A stretch of 36,061 bases of DNA from Oscillospiraceae bacterium (GCA_017428565.1 JAFRQP010000005.1:1-36061); one strand, 5' to 3'. Positions 15,525 to 22,516 are shown, numbered from the stretch's first letter. The notes: generated by a model not told the origin, from the letters alone. Program-made: numbers and translations.

Positions 15525-17185
15525 GCAGGCCGGAGGCAAAACACAGCCGCCGGGCGCCCGCCCGCAGGCGGCCCTGGCGGCTTGTTCTGGAGCTGCTCAT
15601 GGCGGCGGCGCTGCTCTGTCTTGGCGCGCTGCTGCTCCTCCGCCCGGCGCCGGAGCCCACGGTCCCCGCTCCGACCGTCGCTCCGCCGGAGACGCCCGTT
15701 CCGGAGCCTGCAGATCTCACGCTGCGCTTCCACTACCCGGAGGAGACGCGGGAGCTGCGCCTTGCCGCCGGAGCGCTGCTGCAGCCGGAGGAGGCGCCCC
15801 TGGAGGGCTACACCTTCCTGCGCTGGGAGGACGCCCAAGGGGAGGCGCTGCCCGCCGGGGGCCTGCGGGTCTGGGAGGATGGGGATTACTACCCGGTCTA
15901 CGCCATGCGCCTGGGCCGGGCGGACCACGCCCCCTACCTGTCTCTGGATGAGAACGGGGCCTTCCACCCCGCCGGACCCGTGACCCGGCGGGAGGCGGTC
16001 TGCATCCTCTACGCCCTGCTGGACACCGAGCTGGTGGGCGACGGGCGCTTTCTGGATCTGGCCGAGGACGACCCGGCCTTTGCCGCCGGGGCCACGCTCA
16101 AGGATCTGGGAGTGCTCTCCGGCAGCCGCCTGCACCCGGACGAGACCGTCACCCGGCGGGAGTTTCTGGCCATGCTCTGCTGCTTTTTCCCTGAAGGACG
16201 GGAGGACTTCGCCTTCCCGGATCTGGACGCATCCGACCCGGATTACCTCATTTTCTGCACCGCCGCGGAGCGGGGCTGGATCGAGAGCGGCGCGGGCGTA
16301 CCCGCCCGGCCAGACGAGGAGCTGACCCGGCTGGAGCTGGTGGCCTGTCTCAGCGCCGCCACCGACCGCCACGGGGACAGCGATCACCGCGTCGAGCTGA
16401 CGGGCACCATCCTGGACATGGACCGGAACGACCCCCATTACTGGGAGGTGGCGGAGGCCACGCTGCCGCACCGGCACAGAGGCGAGGGCGCCCGGGAGCG
16501 CTGGACCTGGAGCGAGCATCCCCCGCTTCGGGAGGAGGGTCTGTTCTTCCTGGGCTGCGAGCTGCACGCCGTCGGGCCGGACGGCAACCCCGTCGTCAAC
16601 GGGGAATACGCCGGGCTCCGCTTTGACGAAAACGGGATCGAGACCAGCGGGGATCCGGAGCTGGACCGGCGGATCCGGGAGCTGCTGCCCACGCTGGTGG
16701 ATCCGGCGAGCATGGAGCCGGAGGAGATGCTGCGCGTCCTCTTTGAGCACACGGTGCGCCAATACCGCTACCGCCCGGGGAACATCTACCCCGTGGGCGA
16801 GCCCAGCGGCTGGGAGGCCGGCGAGGCGCTGGCCATGCTGACGGAGGGCCGGGGCAACTGCTACGGCTTCGCGGCCCTCTACTATGAGCTGGCCCGGGCC
16901 GTGGGCTTCGACGCCAGAGCCTATACCGGCGGCATCATCGGCGGAGAATACGTGCTCTCCCAGTCCTACACGGACGTCCACGGCGATCCCCTGGAGCTGC
17001 CGGCCAATCACAGCCCCCACGGCTGGGTGGAGATCGAGTTTGACGGCGTGCCCTACATCTTCGACCCGGAATACGGCTACCGGATCCACAACCGGGGCTA
17101 CAAGGATTTCGGCTTTTTCAAGCTGGACGACCACGCCCGCCAGCAGTACGGCTATCTGTACACTCTGGAGGAGCCGGAAACATGA
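15521..17185 (+). CDS. Surface protein with SLH-like repeats and a transglutaminase-like domain
   Basis: A 554-residue protein. A basic N-terminus and one membrane segment (about residues 19-42) are followed by a Pro/Thr-rich linker. Next is a small InlB-type module (EGYTFLRWEDAQGE) and three SLH-like repeats (PVTRREAVCILYALL, ETVTRREFLAMLCCFF, ELTRLELVACLSAA), which in other proteins hold surface proteins on cell-wall polymers. The C-terminus is a transglutaminase-like domain with Cys447 (GNCYGFAALYYEL), His500 (SPHGWVEIE) and Asp515 (YIFDPEY), so the catalytic triad is intact. The start is the ATG overlapping the previous stop. The same frame is open far upstream, but that part shadows the AlgJ-like gene. 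Role in wall modification is inference. Confidence 0.85.
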   Translation: MSRPEAKHSRRAPARRRPWRLVLELLMAAALLCLGALLLLRPAPEPTVPAPTVAPPETPVPEPADLTLRFHYPEETRELRLAAGALLQPEEAPLEGYTFLRWEDAQGEALPAGGLRVWEDGDYYPVYAMRLGRADHAPYLSLDENGAFHPAGPVTRREAVCILYALLDTELVGDGRFLDLAEDDPAFAAGATLKDLGVLSGSRLHPDETVTRREFLAMLCCFFPEGREDFAFPDLDASDPDYLIFCTAAERGWIESGAGVPARPDEELTRLELVACLSAATDRHGDSDHRVELTGTILDMDRNDPHYWEVAEATLPHRHRGEGARERWTWSEHPPLREEGLFFLGCELHAVGPDGNPVVNGEYAGLRFDENGIETSGDPELDRRIRELLPTLVDPASMEPEEMLRVLFEHTVRQYRYRPGNIYPVGEPSGWEAGEALAMLTEGRGNCYGFAALYYELARAVGFDARAYTGGIIGGEYVLSQSYTDVHGDPLELPANHSPHGWVEIEFDGVPYIFDPEYGYRIHNRGYKDFGFFKLDDHARQQYGYLYTLEEPET

Positions 17186-17197
17186 ACCGGAACGCAG

Positions 17198-17238
17198 CAA
17201 GGTCCTCAACGCGAAAACGCGCCGAGGACCTTGTTTTT
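17198..17238 (+). terminator. Terminator of the O-acetylation operon
   Basis: CAAGGTCCTC (17198-17207) pairs with GAGGACCTTG (17224-17233), followed by TTTTT. A second palindrome, GCGGAGCTGCTCCGC (about 17265-17279), lies just beyond the end of the minus-strand unit and may serve that side. Confidence 0.88.
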
Positions 17239-17285
17239 AACTTTCGCACATCCTGCTCTTTTCGGCGGAGCTGCTCCGCGGAAGA

Positions 17286-17573
17286 CTATTTCTCCTTGAA
17301 AACGCCGATTCCCGCCAGGAAGGAATAGCCGAACGAAAGGACGCAGAACAGTCCAAAGAGCGCAAACACAAGGGTAAACCAGGTAAACGGCAGGGGAAAC
17401 ACGCGAATCGCGGCCCAGATCCACACCGCCAAGGCCACCGCGCTGCCCACCGTCGGCAGAAATGCGATCACCAGGACGCCTGAGAGCATGACGACATAAG
17501 ACCAGGGAGAGGGAATGGGAAGAAAATAGAAGGGGAAAGCCGCCCCCAGATAAAAAAGATTTTTTTGAAACAT
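17286..17573 (-). CDS. Small membrane protein downstream of the alpha-CTD gene
   Basis: A 95-residue protein that is almost entirely hydrophobic, with three predicted membrane helices (about residues 4-20, 24-52 and 58-90) and a short FKEK tail. The ATG at 17573 has a very strong AGGAGG site six bases upstream. The frame is open much further, but upstream sequence shadows the alpha-CTD gene. It lies 80 bases after that gene in the same direction with no terminator seen between them, so both are probably under the same SAM-type riboswitch. I do not recognise the family. Confidence 0.75.
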   Translation of the reverse strand: MFQKNLFYLGAAFPFYFLPIPSPWSYVVMLSGVLVIAFLPTVGSAVALAVWIWAAIRVFPLPFTWFTLVFALFGLFCVLSFGYSFLAGIGVFKEK

Positions 17574-17653
17574 CGTACCTCCTGTGCCTCCTTTTGCACT
17601 TATCTTCATTTTTAGTTTTGCAGGATACATTTGGGTCGTCCGGGCCTTCCGTC

Positions 17654-18202
17654 TCACGCGTTTCGATCCATCACCTCCTGCCAGTACCGGGCTTTTTCGT
17701 TGGGCGTCAGCAGATAGTAGCAGGCGCTGAAAAAGCAGTGGCGGATCTCCTCTTCGCTCTTGCTGCCCAGATTGCGGACCGCGCGCAGGCCGGTCTCGCT
17801 GCGGATCAGATCCCGGAGCGCCCCGAAGGTATCGGCGCCGGCGCGCATCAGGCAGTTGGACGAGCGGACGGACAGGGACAGCTCGCTGATGGAAAGCCTG
17901 CTCATCCTGGCTTTGCAGGGGATCTCCGCCTGCACGCCGGGAAAACGCTCCCGGAGGAACAGGTAGGCGTCCCGTCTGGCCGCCTCGTCCCGCAGCCGCA
18001 GGGCCTCCTCGCTGACATTCGGCGGGGCCGGCGGCTCGGGAAGGGGCCCGCTCTCCTCCTGCGCCCGGCGCAGGCCCCGCGGTTTCCAGCAGATCCAGAG
18101 CTTCCCCGCCAGATAGTCCCGGTAGGCCCCCTCGTCCAGCCGGAACCAACCCCAATTCGTGCGGACTTCAAAGCTTTCTTCGCGAATAAAAATGCACCTC
18201 AT
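17654..18202 (-). CDS. Free-standing RNA polymerase alpha C-terminal-domain-like protein
   Basis: A 182-residue protein. Residues 102-160 match the DNA-binding C-terminal domain of RNA polymerase alpha (ISELSLSVRSSNCLMRAG, then AVRNLGSKSEEEI). Aligned with Escherichia coli RpoA, its UP-element contact residues are kept: Arg113 (R265), Asn116 (N268), Cys117 (C269), Gly146 (G296), Lys148 (K298), Ser149 (S299) and Glu152 (E302). The N-terminal 40 residues (Trp-rich, NWGWFRLDEGAY) and a charged Pro-rich linker are not part of RpoA, and the assembly domains are absent. The ATG at 18202 follows GGGAG; the longer frame back to 18370 only crosses the riboswitch. It is the first gene behind that riboswitch. 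Likely a DNA-binding regulator; targets unknown. Confidence 0.82.
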   Translation of the reverse strand: MRCIFIREESFEVRTNWGWFRLDEGAYRDYLAGKLWICWKPRGLRRAQEESGPLPEPPAPPNVSEEALRLRDEAARRDAYLFLRERFPGVQAEIPCKARMSRLSISELSLSVRSSNCLMRAGADTFGALRDLIRSETGLRAVRNLGSKSEEEIRHCFFSACYYLLTPNEKARYWQEVMDRNA

Positions 18203-18218
18203 TTCTCTGTACTCCCAG

Positions 18219-18254
18219 AAAAAAAGGCGCAAAAATACCAGTCGCGGGACTGGT
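18219..18254 (-). terminator. Riboswitch expression-platform terminator
   Basis: On the minus strand ACCAGTC, a four-base loop and GACTGGT form a seven-pair stem (18254-18237), followed by ATTTTTGCGCCTTTTTTT. It lies between the SAM-type aptamer and the ribosome binding site of the alpha-CTD gene, as expected for ligand-controlled premature termination. Confidence 0.8.
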
Positions 18255-18259
18255 ATAAA

Positions 18260-18343
18260 CCTATCGTACAAGCTTTGGCACCTTTCTCTCCGGGAGGTTG
18301 CCGTGCGGTCATCGGGCTTGTCCCTCGCGCAACTCTTATAGGG
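18260..18343 (-). ncRNA. SAM-clan riboswitch aptamer (SAM-I or SAM-I/IV variant)
   Basis: The minus strand shows the conserved SAM-clan core in order: AAGAG after helix P1, GAGGGAC, GCCCGATGA, CGGCAACC and AGGTGCCAA. P1 pairs CCTAT (18342-18338) with ATAGG (18264-18260). P2 pairs TGCG with CGCA around the GAGGGA...GCCC part. P3 pairs GGC-ACCT with AGGT-GCC. The usual P4 hairpin of SAM-I after GGTGCCAA appears to be missing, which points to a SAM-IV-like or SAM-I/IV variant. A terminator follows at once. Family identity is from consensus recognition; subclass is uncertain. Confidence 0.85.
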
Positions 18344-18383
18344 TTTTGTTTGGTTGTAAGATTCGTGCACTAATCTTGCTTAG

Positions 18384-18412
18384 ACTATAGCATAAGGCCG
18401 CCGATTTGTCAA
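18384..18412 (-). promoter_or_regulatory. Promoter of the riboswitch-controlled operon
   Basis: On the minus strand TTGACA (18412-18407) and TATAGT (18389-18384) are 17 bases apart. Transcription would start near 18377, just before the aptamer, giving a leader of about 175 nt. Confidence 0.85.
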
Positions 18413-18428
18413 ATTTCGGCCCGATTTC

Positions 18429-18463
18429 GGCAGGAGCCCCGGCGCGGAAACGCGCCGGGCTCC
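18429..18463 (-). terminator. Strong hairpin after the DUF4298 gene
   Basis: CAGGAGCCC-CGGCGCG and CGCGCCGGGCTCCTG form a very GC-rich stem with a GAAA-type loop just past the stop codon at 18504. It lacks a clear T-run on the minus strand, so termination efficiency is uncertain. Confidence 0.6.
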
Positions 18464-18503
18464 TGTGAGAAGGGAAAACCACCTTCGGCTTCCGGTCTCC
18501 CCC

Positions 18504-18797
18504 TTATTCCTCCGTCCAGAGGCGCTCGTTCAGCGCCCGGACCTGATCCAGCAGATTCCAGAGCCCGTCCTCGGAGAGGACGCCGCGCTTGAGCTCCGCG
18601 GGCAGCTCCCCCGCCTCGTCGGCCGCAAAGTCCTCCCGCCAGAGGGGGCTTGCATAGTAGCGGGCCAGGGGCTCCAGGTCCGGCTGGGCCGCCTCCCAGG
18701 CGTCCATCGCCTGCTCCAGCGCCGCCGCCGCGGCCTGCAGGCGATCCATCCGCGCCTCCATCTCCGTAATGCGCTCGATACGATCTTCGTTTTCCAT
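18504..18797 (-). CDS. DUF4298 family protein
   Basis: A 97-residue acidic protein. Residues 1-35 form a coiled-coil-like helix (RIERITEMEARMDRLQAA), followed by RYYASPLWREDFAADEAGEL and KRGVLSEDGLWNLLDQVRAL. This pattern, including the DEAG-LP and L-RGVLSED motifs, is that of the DUF4298 family of small Firmicutes proteins, for which I know no function. The ATG at 18797 follows AGAGGAGGAAC. It is a single gene, with the riboswitch operon downstream in the same direction beyond a hairpin. Confidence 0.8.
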   Translation of the reverse strand: MENEDRIERITEMEARMDRLQAAAAALEQAMDAWEAAQPDLEPLARYYASPLWREDFAADEAGELPAELKRGVLSEDGLWNLLDQVRALNERLWTEE

Positions 18798-18832
18798 GTC
18801 TGTTCCTCCTCTTTGGTCTGATTGCCGCGCAC

Positions 18833-18972
18833 GTCATTCTAAGGGCTTTGCTTTGCGGACGACCAACGGCCCTATCTACGGGTCGGGGCGGATCTGTATC
18901 CCCCCGCCCCAGTGTGCGCACTGGGGCACCCCCCTTTAGGCAAGGGAGCTTTGCTTCGCTCAGAATGACAGA
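18833..18972. repeat. Intergenic repeat with inverted ends
   Basis: It is bounded by GTCATTCT at the left and AGAATGAC at the right, with CTTTGCTT-type sequence inside both ends. It contains CCCCAGTGTGCGCACTGGGG, a perfect palindrome, and CACCCCCCTTTAGGCAAGGG, which also occurs in the repeat at 27932-28070. No gene is seen between the DUF4298 gene and 19035. Confidence 0.6.
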
Positions 18973-18991
18973 CTTTCGTCTTCCTTACAGG

Positions 18992-19025
18992 CAAACGCAA
19001 CTCTCCCGCGGGAGAGTTGCGTTTG
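18992..19025 (-). terminator. Perfect 34-base palindrome ending the second dehydratase operon
   Basis: CAAACGCAACTCTCCCG and its exact inverse CGGGAGAGTTGCGTTTG form a loop-poor stem ten bases past the stop codon of the 56-residue membrane protein. The TTTG on the minus-strand side is short for a T-run, but position and strength fit a terminator. Confidence 0.7.
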
Positions 19026-19034
19026 GCGAAAAAT

Positions 19035-19205
19035 TTATAGATAGTTGTCGTGCTCCCGGCTGTCGTACCACTTGGCCAGCAGGGGCTCGATAAAGGTCAT
19101 CAGCTTCATGTCCAGATTGAAGATATAGACCGTGAAGGTGACCACAAAGAAGCCCAGCACGATCCCCAGCAGGATCAGGGGGAGTTTCAAGAGTTTTTTC
19201 ATCAT
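19035..19205 (-). CDS. 56-residue single-pass membrane protein in the dehydratase operon
   Basis: A very small gene: MMKKLLK, one hydrophobic helix (residues 8-30, with LILLGIVLGFFVV) and a polar tail ending KWYDSREHDNYL. It starts 16 bases after the stop of the large dehydratase-like subunit, behind an AGGAG site, and is followed by the palindromic terminator at 18992-19025, so it is the last gene of this operon. The second ATG (19202) is an alternative start. I do not recognise the family. Linkage suggests that it anchors or organises the dehydratase-like complex at the membrane, but that is inference. Confidence 0.7.
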   Translation of the reverse strand: MMKKLLKLPLILLGIVLGFFVVTFTVYIFNLDMKLMTFIEPLLAKWYDSREHDNYL

Positions 19206-19221
19206 TCGCTGCTCCTCTTCC

Positions 19222-20820
19222 TTAGTATGCCTCGTCGTCGGGAATATGCTCCAGCGAGGGATCCAGCGGCTCCTCGCGCATGACGGTGCGCATGTAGTTG
19301 CTCACCTGGTCGCGGATGGCGTTGCGGGTGAAGACGCGGGGGTCGCAGAGGTCGTGGCTGACCCACATGATGTGGATGCCGCGCTCGCGGGCCTGCTCCT
19401 CGAACATGCCGTGCATGCCGGTCAGGGCCTTGCAGGACATGTGCTCCCACATCATGACGATGTCGGCGTTCATCTTCTCGCACAGCTCCCACAGATCGTC
19501 CAGCAGGACCTTGTAGCCGCCGTGGGTGTGGTTGCGCATGATCATCTCCATGTTCAGCATGGCCATGTCGCGGTAGGCCTGCTCCCGGTTGGCGGGGGTG
19601 TCCTCCTCCACGATCATGTCGGTGTTGATGATGGAGAGCATGTCGGCCAGCGGCATCACGCCCCAGCACTGCACCATCCAGTACAGCATGTCGATGACAT
19701 ACTGGGGCTGCACGCCCCAGACGATGGCCCGGTGGCGGTACTCCTTGGCGTACATGCGCTTGGCCTCGTAGCCCTTCTGCGCCAGCTCCAGCAGCTTCTT
19801 GTCGATCTTCAGGAACTGGGGATCGCGGCCGGAGTTGCCCATGTAGTTGGTGTCGTTATACAGGGAGAAGGCCGCGCCGAAGAACTGGGGATAGGGGGTG
19901 GAGTTGATCTCCAGCTGGGCGATGCGGCACTTGGTGGCGTAGTTGACGCGCTTGGCAGCGGCAAAGTAGCGGTCCCAGTCCCACTTCTCGCCGGTGTGCT
20001 TCTCCACGAATTCGATGGCCTGCTTGATCTGGTCGGCGGCGTACTCCAGCACGTCCGGCTCCTTGTGGCGCAGAGGGGTGGCCAGCTGGAAGGTGGGGAT
20101 GCCGTACTGCCGCTCCAGCCGCTTGGCGATGATGCCGTTGCCCATCAGGGAGCCGTCGCAGGTGGTATTGTTTTGCACCGCGCAGCAGCCCAGGACGCAG
20201 AAATCGTCCTCGATGGAGATGCCGGCCTCGGCCTCGGGCATGGGGCAGACGTCGCCGGAGATGCCGTTGAGCTGGGCCACGTCCAGATAGTGCATGACGT
20301 TGAACTGGTGGAAGATGTTGGAGGCGAACATGGTGGGCACTTCGCGCAGGATGGTGTGGACCTTCTCCTTGTCGAAGCCCATCATGAAGGTGACCATGGA
20401 GTTCTCGTCGGTGATGACGCACTTGTCGGAATAGGCCTTGTCGTTGCCCACCCGGCGGTCGCCGCGGAAGCAGTTGGCGATGGCCTGGGTCACGTCGGCA
20501 ATGACGAAGTTGAAGCTGGTGTGGGCGATGCGCAGCGCCTCGTCCCGCAGACCCACGGTGAACTTGTCCATGCCGTGGGGCACGAAGAGGTAACTCATCA
20601 TCCAGCGATAGCGGAAGAAGCCCTTGATGTTGCGGGGCACCATGATAAAGCGGCCCAGCACACTCATCAGATAGAGCCAGCGGGTGTAGTCATAGAAGGT
20701 GTCCTTGATGCCGCGCCATTCCCGGCGGGCGCGGACCTTCAGCTTGTCGCTGTAGATCTTGCCGGGGGATTGCTCGCCGGCGCGCTTGCGGGTATTGATG
20801 ACTTTCTCGACGGTCTTCAT
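19222..20820 (-). CDS. 2-hydroxyacyl-CoA dehydratase-like large subunit (HgdA-like)
   Basis: A 532-residue protein, longer than classical dehydratase alpha subunits. The family pattern is visible in two cysteine-bearing blocks, around Cys208-Cys221 (CVLGCC and NNTTCDGSLMGNG) and around Cys463 and Cys492 (HMSCKALTG and HDLCDPRVFTRN), the latter leading into a C-terminal R-x-x-x-Y segment like the TR-x-x-AF end of the partner. A tryptophan- and tyrosine-rich N-terminal extension (residues 30-80, WRGIKDTFYDYTRWLY) is shared with the truncated gene at 1-460. The ATG at 20820 overlaps the stop of the HgdB-like gene (ATGA). Substrate unknown; it could be a dehydratase, a reductase or a subfamily with another job. 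Confidence 0.82.
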   Translation of the reverse strand: MKTVEKVINTRKRAGEQSPGKIYSDKLKVRARREWRGIKDTFYDYTRWLYLMSVLGRFIMVPRNIKGFFRYRWMMSYLFVPHGMDKFTVGLRDEALRIAHTSFNFVIADVTQAIANCFRGDRRVGNDKAYSDKCVITDENSMVTFMMGFDKEKVHTILREVPTMFASNIFHQFNVMHYLDVAQLNGISGDVCPMPEAEAGISIEDDFCVLGCCAVQNNTTCDGSLMGNGIIAKRLERQYGIPTFQLATPLRHKEPDVLEYAADQIKQAIEFVEKHTGEKWDWDRYFAAAKRVNYATKCRIAQLEINSTPYPQFFGAAFSLYNDTNYMGNSGRDPQFLKIDKKLLELAQKGYEAKRMYAKEYRHRAIVWGVQPQYVIDMLYWMVQCWGVMPLADMLSIINTDMIVEEDTPANREQAYRDMAMLNMEMIMRNHTHGGYKVLLDDLWELCEKMNADIVMMWEHMSCKALTGMHGMFEEQARERGIHIMWVSHDLCDPRVFTRNAIRDQVSNYMRTVMREEPLDPSLEHIPDDEAY

Positions 20821-22016
20821 GCTTTCCCACCTTTCTGGATCTTCTTGATCTCGATGCTTTCCACGAAGGCCTGGACGCGGGTGCGCATCTGGCCGCCGGC
20901 GGAGGCGATGTTGTAAGGCCGGTCAACGGACAGCACGGGGTAGCCGTAATCGTGCTGCAGCATGGAGGAGCCCAGCACCCTCTCATAGGCCCAGGGGTCG
21001 CAGAACTTGACCTGCTGGTAGAGGATGCCGTCGGCGCCGTACTCTTTGGCCAGATCCGCCACATACTGCTTGCGGCCGTAGACCTTGTCCATGCTCATCA
21101 TGCGCGGGCACTGGCAATTCTGGATGTAGTGGCGGCAGACCTGGGTCAGCGCGTCCTCGTCGTCCGTGAGCGCGATCTCCGTCCGCCCGGGCAGGGAGCC
21201 GAAGCAGAAGCGGTCGGCGCAGACGAAGGCGCCGCACTCCTCGATGAGCTTCACGAAGCCGGAGTCGTCCACCTCGGAGCCCACCAGCAGCACCCGGGCG
21301 CGCCAGGGCTTGTCGTCGGGCTCGCGGGTCTTCAGCTCCTCCAGGGTCTCCTCCAGCTTGTCCAGCACCAGGTAGCCGGGGCAGGCATAGGTGGCAAGGC
21401 AGAGGATGTGGAACTCATAGCCGGTGATGCGGGGCTTGTCGCCCTTGCGGAAGTCGCCGATGGCGCGGATCAGGCGGCAGAGCTTGTTGTGCTCCGCCAC
21501 GGCCTGGCGGATGGCGGCGTCGGACACGTCGATGCCGTATTTCTCGTGGAGGGGCTTGAGCACATGGTTGGTGCACTGCAGCACCGCCAGCTTCACATCG
21601 GTCTCGCTGTTCTTGAAGGCGATCTCCATGTACTCGTGGAAGAACTTGGGATTGTCCTTGCCCATGGTGTGCAGCAGCTCCATGTTTTCCACGCAGCGGT
21701 TCATCATGGTGCAGCCGTCGGGGGTGATGACGCAGTCGGAGAAGTTGAAGCCGCCCTCAACGGCTCTCTCCAGCAGGGCGCGGCTGGGCTCGCAGAGGAG
21801 GTTGGTCATGTAATAGGTGGCGATGTCCATGGAGCCGGTGTGGGGCGCGTGGAGGCGGACGGAGAAGCAGCCCGGCAGGTTCAGCAGGGGCTCGGGCACG
21901 TTCTCGCAGGTGTAGGCGACGCAGACCTTGCCCTCGGCCTTGGCCTTGGCGATCAGTTCATTGTTCGCCTCCTGCAGCAGGTTCTCAAAATAGAGCAGAT
22001 GCTTTAAGTCTCTCAT
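20817..22016 (-). CDS. 2-hydroxyacyl-CoA dehydratase-like small subunit (HgdB-like)
   Basis: A 399-residue paralogue of the protein at 462-1673. Shared features are the N-terminus MRDLKHLLYFENLLQEAN, LPGCFSVRL, REPDDK, ADRFCFG and the C-terminal GQMRTRVQAFVES. Candidate [4Fe-4S] ligands are Cys75, the cysteines of NFSDCVITPDGC (Cys95, Cys102), Cys303 (CPRM) and Cys339 (VKFCDPW). I use the ATG at 22016 with GAGGG upstream; a TTG one codon earlier is less likely. It is the first gene of a three-gene operon with the large subunit and a 56-residue membrane protein. No activator ATPase is nearby, so one must act in trans if it is a true dehydratase. Confidence 0.87.
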   Translation of the reverse strand: MRDLKHLLYFENLLQEANNELIAKAKAEGKVCVAYTCENVPEPLLNLPGCFSVRLHAPHTGSMDIATYYMTNLLCEPSRALLERAVEGGFNFSDCVITPDGCTMMNRCVENMELLHTMGKDNPKFFHEYMEIAFKNSETDVKLAVLQCTNHVLKPLHEKYGIDVSDAAIRQAVAEHNKLCRLIRAIGDFRKGDKPRITGYEFHILCLATYACPGYLVLDKLEETLEELKTREPDDKPWRARVLLVGSEVDDSGFVKLIEECGAFVCADRFCFGSLPGRTEIALTDDEDALTQVCRHYIQNCQCPRMMSMDKVYGRKQYVADLAKEYGADGILYQQVKFCDPWAYERVLGSSMLQHDYGYPVLSVDRPYNIASAGGQMRTRVQAFVESIEIKKIQKGGKA

Positions 22017-22068
22017 CAAATCCCTCTTTTCACTGTTTTCGGTCTTTTGGGCATAAGATTACTTTATA

Positions 22069-22097
22069 ATTTTAGCAATTTGAACCCGAAAAAGCAA
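22069..22097 (-). promoter_or_regulatory. Probable promoter of the second dehydratase operon
   Basis: On the minus strand TTGCTT (22097-22092) and TAAAAT (22074-22069) are 17 bases apart in an otherwise AT-rich patch. The leader is only about 45 nt, in contrast to the long structured leader of the first operon. Confidence 0.6.
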
Positions 22098-22261
22098 GTT
22101 TCCGTCCGCGTTTTGTGGGGGCCGGCCTGATTTTTATAATAACTGTAAAATTGCTTTCTCCGCTTTTGTACAGAACGCCGAAGGGACGCTTTGGATCGTC
22201 CAGACACCCGCGCGGCACGTGTTTGGTTTTGCGTTCGTCGTTTTGAGAAGAGGGGCGGCGC

Positions 22262-22410
22262 AGATCAGCCGCAGCTGCGTCCCCCTCGCCGTAGGGGCGA
22301 TTGACGAATCGCCCGCCCGTTCGGCATCCCGCGCGTCAGCGGGCGCATCGTGATGCGCCCCTTCGACGCAGGCGAAAACATCCCCGCAGGGGCGGTCTCC
22401 CCAGCCAGTC
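22262..22410. repeat. Intergenic repeat-like sequence with short hairpins
   Basis: It contains GTAGGGGCGATTGACGAATC followed by GCC, and the perfect palindrome GGGCGCATCGTGATGCGCCC. The rest of the 500-base gap before the P-loop gene holds only the promoter at 22069-22097; I see no gene in it. Confidence 0.5.
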
Positions 22411-22516
22411 GCCAAAAGAATTTACCGATGGTTCAATTCTTCCCCCTTGCTTCCGCGCTCGTTTCATGGTAAGCTATAACCAACAAAGGAAATACGATGA
22501 AGGAGAGTGATCCCCC

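Noticed and set aside
17574-18155. N-terminal extension of the small membrane protein
   Set aside because: It shadows the alpha-CTD gene in another frame; the ATG at 17573 has an AGGAGG site.
18203-18370. N-terminal extension of the alpha-CTD gene
   Set aside because: The extra codons read through the riboswitch and its terminator; the ATG at 18202 has a ribosome binding site.
19132-20916. Plus-strand open frame of 594 codons opposite the HgdA-like gene
   Set aside because: Antisense shadow: His/Val/Asp-rich with no motif and no ribosome binding site.
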